59,989 nucleotides of DNA from Stenotrophobium rhamnosiphilum (GTDB taxonomy: Bacteria; Pseudomonadota; Gammaproteobacteria; Nevskiales; Nevskiaceae), in the NCBI RefSeq assembly GCF_003052265.1, contig NZ_QANS01000009.1, positions 1 through 59,989 of the forward strand, read 5' to 3'. Positions 8,901 through 16,770 of this stretch are shown here, piece by piece. The translations under genes were made by a program, and so were the position numbers. The notes beneath the pieces were generated by a model. It had not been told where the DNA came from. It searched no databases and saw nothing but the letters and a program-made list of their open reading frames with translations. Position 1 is the first letter of the stretch; every line of letters begins with the position of its first letter.

Positions 8901-11474
8901 TTAAAAGTCATAGCTCATTCTGACGCCGACGACTCTAGGCGTAATAACGGTCGACTGTTTCGAAGGCGAGGAAATGGCGACGACCGCGCGCTTGTCCATG
9001 ATGTTGTCGCCAAATAGCTGCAGTCTAAATTTATTGCGCTGTAAACCGATGCCTGCTTTCAGAAGGCTATAAGCAGGTATCGGCATGCCATCGCTGACTT
9101 CGCCAGCCGGATAAATCATCAGTTGCGTGTCGGTGTATGAGTAGGTGCTTGAGATATCGCCGACCCAATCATTGCTTAGCGTTGTGCTGTAGCTCAGTGT
9201 GGCGCTGCCGGTGAATTTCGGCGTGCTCGGAAGATCTACACCTGAGCTAACACCGCTGTTTGGTGCTGCTTTAACAAGTACGCCATTGTTATAGCCGCCG
9301 CTCAAATTAAGCATGAGTCCGTCGTATAGCAGCCAAGTGGTTGAGGCTTCAGCACCTTTAACGACCGCGTCGCCAGCATTGGCAAGATAGGCAAACTGCG
9401 TAGGCACGATGCCGAGTTTTGCATTGCCTAAAACCGTTCCCTGAATATTGTTCCAGTTGATGTAATAGACCGAAAAGTTTGCGATGAGACGACCATCTAG
9501 CCAAGTCGATTTGTAGCCGACTTCATGGTTCCAAACAAAATCAGGTTTGACGACTGGAGGGCCTGCCGACAGTGCGGCATAGATATTTGCAGAGCCTGAT
9601 CGAAAGCCGCGGCTAATCGTTGCATAGACCATGTCTTGGTCCGTGATGTGCCAGCCGAGAGAGAGCTTAGGCAGGATGCCGCTGGTTTTAACAGATTGAG
9701 AAAAATTGACGCCGACAGTGCCGTCGCTTGGATCGATGTTTTGCGGATCGGTGCCGATGAGAAATGCTTCAACACCATAGAAGTTGGTGTCGATGGTGAA
9801 TCCAACGGTTTCCGAGAATACGCGCAAGCCACCGGTCAGTTCGAGAACAGACGGCACGATGTTCCAAGTCGCTTCGCCATAAGCAGCAGCCTGACGAAAA
9901 TTCTCAATGCCGTCGCCTGCTTCCTGTTTGCCCTGAAGCGGATTGAAGCTATTGATGTTCAGTGCGGTTAACAGATTGTCGAGAAGTACTGTTGTGTTGA
10001 TGTTTGCTGCGGCGAGCGCGCTATCAAGAAGTCCCGTTGAAATCGCTGGAATACTGTTCTCGTACTTCTCTTGTTCAAATGTCTGACTGCGATCGCGATA
10101 GAAGGCGCCTGCGATCCAGTCGATCGAATCGCCGCCATTTGAAACCATGCGCAGCTCTTGCGAGAAAGACTTAAGTTTGGTTTTGACGTGTGTGGGTGAG
10201 TTAGCAAAAATCTGTGGCGCATCAATGCCGGTGCCTATGAATTGTGTCTGCACAAGGTTCTGCAAAACCTGAACGCGCTGTTGGCTGTCGCGCAGCGTGT
10301 TGTAGAGCGAGCTAACAGAAGTCAGGCTTGCGAACGGAAGTTCTACTTTCGCAGTCAACGAGTGAATCGTGAATTTTGTTTTGGCGTACTGATCTTCTGG
10401 CCCAGAATTGGTCAGCTCATCTTCTTTGCCCGCATCGACAACGGCAAACTGGCTGCGCTTATCGTTGCTGTAGAGAAACATATAGCCCAAATCTAAATTC
10501 TCTAAGGGCTTGTAGCTCAGGATCGAACGCAGTGTCTGAGCGGTGCCGGAGTTGGCACGTGGCTCGTTGCGTGTGGTGTAGTCGACAAAGCCGCCGCTGT
10601 AACTGGTGGTGCCGACGATTCTGGCCGCCATCATGTCTTGAAGAATCGGCACATTCACCGCAGCGCGTGCTTCGTGATTGGCATCGCCGTGCGAAGTCCA
10701 TGAGTAGGCTTGATCAGTACGCAATTCCCATTCATTCGGGTTCGGTGCGTTGGTCACCATCTTGATTGCGCCGCCCATCGAGCCTTCGCCGTAGAGCGTT
10801 CCTTGCGGGCCCTTGAGCACTTCGATTCTGTCGAGATCGAAAATCTTCAAGTCAGGAAAAACACCTGAGCCTTGAATCGCAACATCGTTTAAATAGACGC
10901 CAACGGTTGGCGAGCCACTCGCATAACCGAAGTCGTTTCCGTTGATGTTGGAGATGCCGCGCATGCTGACTTTGGTGGTGCCATTGCCAGAAGGCTGGAA
11001 CGATACGCTGGGAACTTGCAGCAAATAATCTTGCATGCCCGCTGCGCCTGAACGATCAAGCGACTGTCCGCTGAAGGCTTGTGTGCTGCCAACAACATCC
11101 TGAATATCTTGAGCGCGATAGTTGGCGGTGACGACAATCTCTTCGATTCTGTCTCCACGACTCTCTGGCGCAGCCGCTACGGCGATAGCTGTTGCGGGTT
11201 CGACTGGAATCGATTCAGGTGCTGCTGCGTTATCGACGGCAGGCTCGGATTCGGGCGAGCTGCTTGTAGTGGGTGCTGGCGGTTCTTCATCCGCAACTTG
11301 CGGAGCAGGCGCCGGATCGGTTGCTGTTGCAGCGGAATCCGTGCCCAACAGTTCGTCGAGCGCATCGGCAGTTGATGCGGCTGATTCGCTTGATGATTGG
11401 GCCCCTGCTGCGGTGCTGCTAAGCACCGAAAAAACAACAACTGCAGATGCCAGCAGTGTCGATTGAAACTTCAT
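8901..11474 (-). CDS. TonB-dependent receptor with Pro/Ala-rich N-terminal extension
   Basis: 857 residues. Signal peptide to about residue 26 (AAGA-QSSS), then an unusual low-complexity segment of about 85 residues (LDELLGTDS followed by Ala/Pro/Glu-rich sequence), TonB box IEEIVVTAN near 118, plug domain with LQVPSVSFQPSGNGTT and RIEVLKGPQGTLYGEGSMGG, then a barrel ending VGVRMSYDF with terminal Phe. There is no STN signalling domain, so control is by the linked GntR protein rather than by a sigma factor. The start at 11474 has GGAGAAGAG upstream; a start seven codons earlier is less likely. Its promoter is an inverted copy of that of the esterase gene at 12693, so the two should be co-regulated. 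The ligand is probably an ester cleaved by that esterase (inference). Confidence 0.9.
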   Translation of the reverse strand: MKFQSTLLASAVVVFSVLSSTAAGAQSSSESAASTADALDELLGTDSAATATDPAPAPQVADEEPPAPTTSSSPESEPAVDNAAAPESIPVEPATAIAVAAAPESRGDRIEEIVVTANYRAQDIQDVVGSTQAFSGQSLDRSGAAGMQDYLLQVPSVSFQPSGNGTTKVSMRGISNINGNDFGYASGSPTVGVYLNDVAIQGSGVFPDLKIFDLDRIEVLKGPQGTLYGEGSMGGAIKMVTNAPNPNEWELRTDQAYSWTSHGDANHEARAAVNVPILQDMMAARIVGTTSYSGGFVDYTTRNEPRANSGTAQTLRSILSYKPLENLDLGYMFLYSNDKRSQFAVVDAGKEDELTNSGPEDQYAKTKFTIHSLTAKVELPFASLTSVSSLYNTLRDSQQRVQVLQNLVQTQFIGTGIDAPQIFANSPTHVKTKLKSFSQELRMVSNGGDSIDWIAGAFYRDRSQTFEQEKYENSIPAISTGLLDSALAAANINTTVLLDNLLTALNINSFNPLQGKQEAGDGIENFRQAAAYGEATWNIVPSVLELTGGLRVFSETVGFTIDTNFYGVEAFLIGTDPQNIDPSDGTVGVNFSQSVKTSGILPKLSLGWHITDQDMVYATISRGFRSGSANIYAALSAGPPVVKPDFVWNHEVGYKSTWLDGRLIANFSVYYINWNNIQGTVLGNAKLGIVPTQFAYLANAGDAVVKGAEASTTWLLYDGLMLNLSGGYNNGVLVKAAPNSGVSSGVDLPSTPKFTGSATLSYSTTLSNDWVGDISSTYSYTDTQLMIYPAGEVSDGMPIPAYSLLKAGIGLQRNKFRLQLFGDNIMDKRAVVAISSPSKQSTVITPRVVGVRMSYDF

Positions 11475-11500
11475 TCTCTTCTCCGTCCGGCTCATTTATT

Positions 11501-11578
11501 AGGTGGCCTTTGCGGCTCGACTCTGGAGCGGAGCATATAACCTGTCATACAGGTTTGTATAGACCTACCTGATAGGTC
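11501..11578 (-). promoter_or_regulatory. operator/promoter for the receptor gene, left copy of a 78-bp inverted repeat
   Basis: Holds two 17-bp palindromes, AACCTGTCATACAGGTT (11539-11555) and GACCTACCTGATAGGTC (11562-11578), centres 23 bp apart. On the minus strand the first palindrome is followed at once by TTATATG, a possible -10. The block from 11501 to 11578 is almost identical to the reverse complement of 12584-12660, on the other side of the GntR gene. It is the likely binding site of that regulator. Confidence 0.75.
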
Positions 11579-11701
11579 AGAATGCAGTACTGGGAGCTTT
11601 TCAGTATCAAAATGGGCGATGTCTGGATATTTCTGCTTGATACAGAGTGAGTTACCTTCTATAAAGTTTTTATACGCAGAATCATAAAAAGGTTTGTCTA
11701 G

Positions 11702-12463
11702 ATGCCAGTTCGCAGCGCTACCAAAAAATCAAACATCGTGCGCGTATCGCCAGAAGATGCGTCGGCGGTTCATGGCGCGCAGACCTTGGTGCAGAAAGCT
11801 TTTCTGGCGGTCACAAACCATATCCGTGTTGAAAAGCTCAAGGTCGGTGATCGCCTGCCGAGCGAAAAAAGTTTTGCGGATATGTTGGGCGTAAGCCGCG
11901 CCGTCATGCGTGAAGCATTCGGAGCACTCTCGGCGCTCAGGTTGATTGATGTCGGCAATGGTCGCGTTCCTCGCGTGCGAGCAATGGACGGCTTAGCGCT
12001 GGCGACTTCACTGGATCATGCGGTCAACACTGCGCAGATTACCGTTCTGCAGGTTTGGGACGTGCGACGCACGATCGAGCTGCGAACAGCGGTGCTAGCC
12101 GCAGAGCACAGAACCGATGCAGAAGCTGAAAAAATTATGTATCACGCGAAAGCCATGCGAACACATCGCAAAGATTTTGCTGTGATGGCACAGCACGATT
12201 TCGAATTGCATCACGCCATTGCCCAAGCCAGTCATAACATCCTCTTTGCTCAGGTCGTCTCGTCGTTCAGTGATTTGATGACCGTCTCTCTGCCGCTTGC
12301 ATGGGCCACACGTAACACCGCCAAAGAACGTACGGTGGTTTTGGAAAGGCATGAAGCGATTGCCGAAGCCATTGCCAATAAAGATCCCGAGGCCGCGATG
12401 CTCGCGATGGATAGTCATTTCGACGGCTCGGTTCAGAACTTACTGAACGCCGGCATTAAATAA
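11702..12463 (+). CDS. GntR-family regulator, FadR subgroup (FCD domain)
   Basis: 253 residues. The winged HTH is at about 35-95: LKVGDRLPSEKSFADMLGVS, then RAVMREAFGALSALRLIDVG. The C-terminal FCD ligand domain (about 105-240) has the metal-type residues in QHDFELHHAIAQASHN and ERHEAIAEAI. FadR-type regulators usually respond to carboxylic acids, including 2-hydroxy and 2-oxo acids, and often repress. The gene lies between two inverted copies of the same operator, one driving the receptor gene leftwards and one driving the esterase-oxidase genes rightwards. It is therefore the obvious local regulator, releasing both arms when its acid ligand is present (inference). Its own promoter region (11579-11701) has no copy of the palindrome. 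Confidence 0.9.
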   Translation: MPVRSATKKSNIVRVSPEDASAVHGAQTLVQKAFLAVTNHIRVEKLKVGDRLPSEKSFADMLGVSRAVMREAFGALSALRLIDVGNGRVPRVRAMDGLALATSLDHAVNTAQITVLQVWDVRRTIELRTAVLAAEHRTDAEAEKIMYHAKAMRTHRKDFAVMAQHDFELHHAIAQASHNILFAQVVSSFSDLMTVSLPLAWATRNTAKERTVVLERHEAIAEAIANKDPEAAMLAMDSHFDGSVQNLLNAGIK

Positions 12464-12583
12464 CTCCTGCTTTCCTTGCACTTAGCTTGCTGACCTCTAT
12501 TCAGAATTGGCGGCGATGATCGCTGCTGGGCGCCGCTGATCCGCGCGCATTCTTGGTGATCGATGGTTGCATCTGTCAGCTAA

Positions 12584-12660
12584 AACCTATCAGGTAGGTC
12601 TGTACAAACCTATATGATAGGTTATATGCTCCGTTCAGAGTCGAGCCGCAAAGGCCACCT
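12584..12660 (+). promoter_or_regulatory. operator/promoter for the esterase-oxidase operon, right copy of the inverted repeat
   Basis: Palindromes AACCTATCAGGTAGGTC (12584-12600) and AACCTATATGATAGGTT (12607-12623), centres again 23 bp apart, followed by TTATATGCTCCG. It matches the reverse complement of the left copy with roughly ten differences or gaps, conserved well beyond the palindromes to 12660, which points to duplication of a whole promoter segment. Confidence 0.75.
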
Positions 12661-12692
12661 GTTTAATACGGCGAACGGAGCAGGAATTAGCG

Positions 12693-14336
12693 ATGAGCGT
12701 GGAAATCAATCAAGCACATTTGATCAGCCTCGACGACGCTGCGTGTCGTCGTCTCGATCATGTTGAGCAAGTTTCTATTCCAGCATCGGGTTCAAGCGCG
12801 AAGGCCACGGTCGCCGTCCCTCCGTCGTATATCAAGAACAAGAAAAAATCTTTTCCCTTGCTGATCGCACTTGATGCAAGCCAAAACATGGGCTCGCTGA
12901 TCGAGATGAGTCGCTTGATGGGCGAGACCAAAGAAATCAATGAATGCATCGTCGTCGGATTAAATGCTGTATCTGACGATGCTTCAAAGTTGACTGAATG
13001 GCTGGAGCAGCAAGTTATTCCATGGTGCAAATCAAACTATCGCGTTGCTAGCGAAGAGATCGCGATATTCGGAGTCGGCAAGCTAGGAGCATCTGCATTG
13101 CACGTGATGCTGAATGGTTCTGGTGTCGCTAGCGCATTCATTGTCAGCGACCCGGATGTTGCTCTGGGTCGCGAGGCGTTAAGCCAATTCCAGAAGAGTG
13201 GAAAACTGACCGCTCGCAAACTACCGCGATTGACACTGACATCGCATAGCACGGCATCGCAGGAATTCTGTTCGACGCTTCAGGCGACTTTAGGATCTGT
13301 CGCAAAAATCTCAGATCAAAAACTTAAAGACACTCCAGTAGATGATCTGGGACTGCCAGCTGCTGTGCATGGAATGCGCAGCTTCTGGCGTACAGGCACT
13401 GTCTACGGAAAAGGTGTGGCCGCCATGCGCGCGCCGTGGGCGCCGATTGTTTTCGCAGCGCTGTCGCCCTTACTGCGTTTGATACTGCCTAAGCCAATAA
13501 AAGCATCAGGCCAGTCCAACCCCTATTTGATTCATTCAAAGTCTATCGATCGGGATTTCGAAGTCTTTGTTTCCTTGCCGCGATCATTCACAGCTGGAAG
13601 CAGCCGTCGTTATCCAGCGATGTATGTGCTCGATGCCAACATTGAATTCTCGACTGCCGCAGAAGCGGCTGCAGCATTGGCCGCTCAGGGAATTATCGAA
13701 GAAGTCATCGTCATCGGTGTTGGTGTGCCGCGCGCAGAAGGTGCCGTGGCTTTTGGATTCCGTCGCTTCGAGGAGTTCTCTCCTCCAACTGATGGCTATG
13801 ACTTTAAGGATGATCTCGGGCGTATTTTCAGATCGCTTTTTTCCGTCAATGGCCAGGATGCGCGTAGGCAGCTCGGGCGTGCTCCGCACTTCTTCAACTT
13901 TATGGTGAATGAATTATTCCCTAAGTTGTCGACGCAGTTTCCAATCGACTCAGGCAACACGGCTCTTCTAGGGCATTCGGCCGGAGGCACTTTTATTTTG
14001 TATGCCTTGTGCCAAGCCGATTCCCCTTTCAAACATTACGCGGGCGTTAGTCCGGGCCTTGGCGTTAGTGGTTCGTGGCTACTCAATCGTCACGATGCTG
14101 ATTTCCGTGCTTCTCAGAACGCCCAAAGTCTTTTCTTATCGCTGGGTAGCGAGGAGAAAAATAATTTGTTCAACCAATATGCCGGCATCGACAAAACGGA
14201 AGCGTTTGCAGAACGCTTACGTCATGCGACTGATCTGTCGGTTAAATCAATGTGTTTCGAAAATGAAAGCCATTCGAGTACCTATCCTCGTGCCGTTATT
14301 AATGCACTGTCATCCGCTTTTCCAAGCAAAGGCTAA
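12693..14336 (+). CDS. tandem esterase-D-like protein: degenerate N-domain plus active C-domain
   Basis: 547 residues, no signal peptide. Two esterase-D/enterochelin-esterase-like (PF00756) alpha/beta-hydrolase units follow each other. Unit 1 (about 25-165) keeps the fold pattern (ATVAVPPSYIKNKKKSFPLL, then IALDAS) but its elbow is FGVGKLGAS, with no catalytic Ser. Unit 2 (about 275-545) has FEVFVSLPRSF, YVLDANIEF, the elbow LLGHSAGGTF (Ser near 427), acidic GSEEKNN and the catalytic His in ENESHSSTYP. Between them lies a hydrophobic, basic stretch (MRAPWAPIVFAALSPLLRLI) that may touch the membrane. It is the first gene after the GntR-controlled promoter; the FAD oxidase starts 6 bp downstream. 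It probably hydrolyses the ester taken up by the receptor at 8901. A siderophore esterase is an alternative, but no iron-control site is seen. Confidence 0.8.
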   Translation: MSVEINQAHLISLDDAACRRLDHVEQVSIPASGSSAKATVAVPPSYIKNKKKSFPLLIALDASQNMGSLIEMSRLMGETKEINECIVVGLNAVSDDASKLTEWLEQQVIPWCKSNYRVASEEIAIFGVGKLGASALHVMLNGSGVASAFIVSDPDVALGREALSQFQKSGKLTARKLPRLTLTSHSTASQEFCSTLQATLGSVAKISDQKLKDTPVDDLGLPAAVHGMRSFWRTGTVYGKGVAAMRAPWAPIVFAALSPLLRLILPKPIKASGQSNPYLIHSKSIDRDFEVFVSLPRSFTAGSSRRYPAMYVLDANIEFSTAAEAAAALAAQGIIEEVIVIGVGVPRAEGAVAFGFRRFEEFSPPTDGYDFKDDLGRIFRSLFSVNGQDARRQLGRAPHFFNFMVNELFPKLSTQFPIDSGNTALLGHSAGGTFILYALCQADSPFKHYAGVSPGLGVSGSWLLNRHDADFRASQNAQSLFLSLGSEEKNNLFNQYAGIDKTEAFAERLRHATDLSVKSMCFENESHSSTYPRAVINALSSAFPSKG

Positions 14337-14342
14337 CGCGCT

Positions 14343-15716
14343 ATGAGCACAATTGTTGAAGCATTGCGTGAAGCGGTCGGTGCAGATGCGGTACTGGATG
14401 CAGCTGCCACTGCTGAGCGCGCAAGTAGTTACTGGGACCAGTCGCCGATGCGCGCTGCTGCGCTGGTGCGCCCACGCACAACAGCTGAAGTCGCTGCTGT
14501 ACTGAAGGTGTGTCATGCCCGTGGACAAGTTGTTGTCACGCAGGGCGGACTCACGGGTTGTGTTCAAGGCGCCACGACTGATCAAGACAGTGTTGTGATC
14601 TGCATGGAGCGGATGAACTCGATTGAGGAGATTGATCTGGTCGGTCGAACGGCAACCGTACAAGCGGGCGTTGTTCTGCAAAAGCTACAGGAAGCAGTGC
14701 GTGACAAGGGCATGCTGTTCCCAATCGATCTGGGCGCTCGTGGCTCTTGCACGGTCGGCGGCAACGTTGCGACGAACGCTGGCGGAATCAATGTGATTCG
14801 CTACGGCATGATGCGTAGCCGTGTGTTGGGTCTTGAAGCAGTGACCGCCGACGGCACCGTCATCTCTTCAATGAACCGCATGCTGAAGAACAACGCTGGC
14901 TACGATCTCAAGCAGATGTTCATTGGCAGTGAAGGTACGCTGGGCATCGTGACGCGCGTCATCGTGCGTCTGGAGGAAGCGCCAGTGAGCCGAAATAGTG
15001 CGATGGTTGCACTCACCAGTTTTGAAGCGGTGACGGGACTTCTTAAACGTCTACAGCAAGCCTTGGGCGGTCAGCTATCCGCGTATGAAGTGATGTGGGG
15101 AGATTATTTCCGTGAAGTAACTGCGCCCGGATTTCATCGCGCACCGATGGATCGCCATCATCCGTATTACGTGATGCTGGAGGCGGAAGGCGCCAACCCA
15201 ACTGCAGACGCTGAGCAATTCACCAATGTGATGGGCGCTGCACTGGAAGAAGAATTGGTTATTGATGCAGTGATTCCACAGTCGGACACTGAGCGCACTT
15301 TGCTGTGGGATATCCGCGAGAACTTTCAGCCGCTGTATATCCGCAAGCCGATTTTCCTGTACGACGTCAGCCTTCCGATTCGCGATATGGAAGCTTATGT
15401 CATCGAGGTGCAGGCACGTCTTAAGAAGCGCTGGCCCAATAGTCGTTGCGATGTCATTGGACATATCGGCGATGGCAATCTGCACTTCTTTGTGACGCCC
15501 GGCTGCGAAGGCGAAAACTTGCATCATCAGTCGGATGAAGACGTCTACGCGCCACTGCAACCGATCGGCGGATCCATTTCAGCTGAGCATGGCATCGGTA
15601 CTGAAAAGCGAGTTCATTTAGGAATTTCGCGCTCGCCTGAAGAAATTGAATTGATGCGATTGTTGAAACGCACGCTTGATCCCAAGGCAATTCTCAATCC
15701 GGGCAAGATTCTGTAA
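14343..15716 (+). CDS. FAD-linked 2-hydroxy-acid oxidase/dehydrogenase (GlcD/D-LDH-like)
   Basis: 457 residues, full family length. The FAD_binding_4 (PCMH) domain is at about 35-215, with VVVTQGGLTGCVQGAT, GNVATNAGGINVIRYG and MFIGSEGTLGIVTRV; the FAD-oxidase C domain follows to the end, with the metal/substrate motif IGHIGDGNLHFFV and ISAEHGIGTEKR. This family (GlcD, D-lactate and D-2-hydroxyglutarate dehydrogenases) oxidises 2-hydroxy acids to 2-oxo acids and passes electrons to quinone or a flavoprotein. It begins 6 bp after the esterase stop, so it shares the GntR-controlled transcript. The context suggests that it oxidises the hydroxy acid freed by the esterase. The exact substrate cannot be read from sequence. 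Confidence 0.9.
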   Translation: MSTIVEALREAVGADAVLDAAATAERASSYWDQSPMRAAALVRPRTTAEVAAVLKVCHARGQVVVTQGGLTGCVQGATTDQDSVVICMERMNSIEEIDLVGRTATVQAGVVLQKLQEAVRDKGMLFPIDLGARGSCTVGGNVATNAGGINVIRYGMMRSRVLGLEAVTADGTVISSMNRMLKNNAGYDLKQMFIGSEGTLGIVTRVIVRLEEAPVSRNSAMVALTSFEAVTGLLKRLQQALGGQLSAYEVMWGDYFREVTAPGFHRAPMDRHHPYYVMLEAEGANPTADAEQFTNVMGAALEEELVIDAVIPQSDTERTLLWDIRENFQPLYIRKPIFLYDVSLPIRDMEAYVIEVQARLKKRWPNSRCDVIGHIGDGNLHFFVTPGCEGENLHHQSDEDVYAPLQPIGGSISAEHGIGTEKRVHLGISRSPEEIELMRLLKRTLDPKAILNPGKIL

Positions 15717-15781
15717 ATAAAAAGTTCCGTACTGCCGCTGGTTTGCGGCGAACATGCAAATGGTTGAATGAGGAGAAGTAG

Positions 15782-16114
15782 ATGCAAGCTTCGCAACGTA
15801 TAGCAGACCAACGCGCAGTCCAGCGCACGCGCTCCGAAACTCAGCCTTTGACCGAGCGAGAAGTTGAGATTCTTGCCTTGATGGGCAAGGGCCTATCCGT
15901 GAAGGGTGTCGCGCAGACACTGGGCATTTCGCCTGGAACCGTCACATGGCATGCCAAGAATTCTTACATCAAGCTCGGTGCGTGTTCGAGAGAAGTGGCT
16001 TTGAGAAAAGCGCGCGCGCAGAAAATTATTGAAGGCATCGTTGTTTGCGAAGTCTGCGCTTGTGCGATGGCGTCACGCAGCTGGGTGTCCGTGCAAGCAC
16101 TCGCGCAGGCCTAA
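15782..16114 (+). CDS. stand-alone LuxR/GerE-type HTH protein
   Basis: 110 residues, almost nothing but a GerE HTH: LTEREVEILALMGKGLSVKG (about 22-41), then QTLGISPGTVTWHAKNSYIK, where the usual VK-H-hinge-KL pattern is partly kept. There is no receiver, autoinducer or PAS domain, as in GerE itself. A Cys-rich tail (VCEVCACAMAS) follows. An AGGAG site precedes the ATG by seven bases. It lies 65 bp after the oxidase gene and may be the last gene of the GntR-controlled operon; a small hairpin (GCCGC/GCGGC, 15734-15749) without a T-run lies between. Its targets are unknown. Confidence 0.75.
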   Translation: MQASQRIADQRAVQRTRSETQPLTEREVEILALMGKGLSVKGVAQTLGISPGTVTWHAKNSYIKLGACSREVALRKARAQKIIEGIVVCEVCACAMASRSWVSVQALAQA

Positions 16115-16134
16115 GCGGGCTTGAACTCAAACGC

Positions 16135-16596
16135 TTAGATCATTGGTGCGCGTCGACGGATGACTGACTTCAGCGCAAAGCTGGATTGAATGTGTGCAAC
16201 GCCTTGGATGCGCGTGAGCTTGGCAAGAATCTGTTGAAACTGATCGAGATCACGCACGACAACGCGCAGGTTGTAATCCGCGCCGCCGGACATCAGAAAG
16301 CAACTCATCACTTCCGGCATCACTGAAACTTTTTCTTCGAAGTGCAGCAGAATTTCTTCGACCTGTCGTTCCAGTGTCACTGAGACAAAAGCGCTCATGG
16401 CGCCGACCAAACGCTTCTCATCGAGATGCGCGCTGTAGCCCTCGATATAACCCTCTTCTTCAAGCCGCCGAACGCGACGCAAAGTTGGCGTCAGTGACAG
16501 GCCAATGTCGTCAGCAAGACTGCGCCAGCTGACGCGACCGTCGTTGGCAACGGCCCGAAGAATCTTCATGTCATATTTATCTAATTCAGTAGTCAT
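16135..16596 (-). CDS. Lrp/AsnC-family transcriptional regulator
   Basis: 153 residues, normal length. The N-terminal HTH is ELDKYDMKILRAVANDGRVS, with DIGLSLTPTLRRVRRLEEEG as recognition part; the C-terminal RAM ligand-binding domain is at about 70-145 (VSVTLERQVEEILLHFEEKV, FLMSGGADYNLRVVVRDL). Lrp-type proteins sense amino acids or 2-oxo acids. It is divergent from the ferredoxin oxidoreductase gene with a 174-bp AT-rich intergenic region (16597-16770), the usual layout for local control. Likely ligands are aromatic or branched amino acids, the sources of the 2-oxo acids used by that enzyme (inference). Confidence 0.92.
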   Translation of the reverse strand: MTTELDKYDMKILRAVANDGRVSWRSLADDIGLSLTPTLRRVRRLEEEGYIEGYSAHLDEKRLVGAMSAFVSVTLERQVEEILLHFEEKVSVMPEVMSCFLMSGGADYNLRVVVRDLDQFQQILAKLTRIQGVAHIQSSFALKSVIRRRAPMI

Positions 16597-16770
16597 TTAA
16601 ATCGCTATTAACCTAAATAAATAGTTCATTAATACTAAATTAATAGGCATGGGGAGCGCAAATTGGAATCCTGAACTAAGGCCTCAGCACTAATATTTTC
16701 GGGTCGCGCGCGTTAACTCAGATGCCTGATCGGCAGCGGTTTTCGGTAGCGCAAATGCCCGGAGATTTCG

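Noticed and set aside
12693-14336. Siderophore (enterobactin-type) esterase as the main reading of the two-domain esterase
   Set aside because: The fold family fits, but there is no iron-response site, siderophore synthesis or reductase gene nearby; control by a FadR-type protein and linkage to a 2-hydroxy-acid oxidase suggest carbon use. Kept only as an alternative.
14334-15749. Hairpin GCCGC/GCGGC after the oxidase gene as a terminator
   Set aside because: The stem is only 5 bp and no T-run follows; the LuxR-type gene may be co-transcribed.
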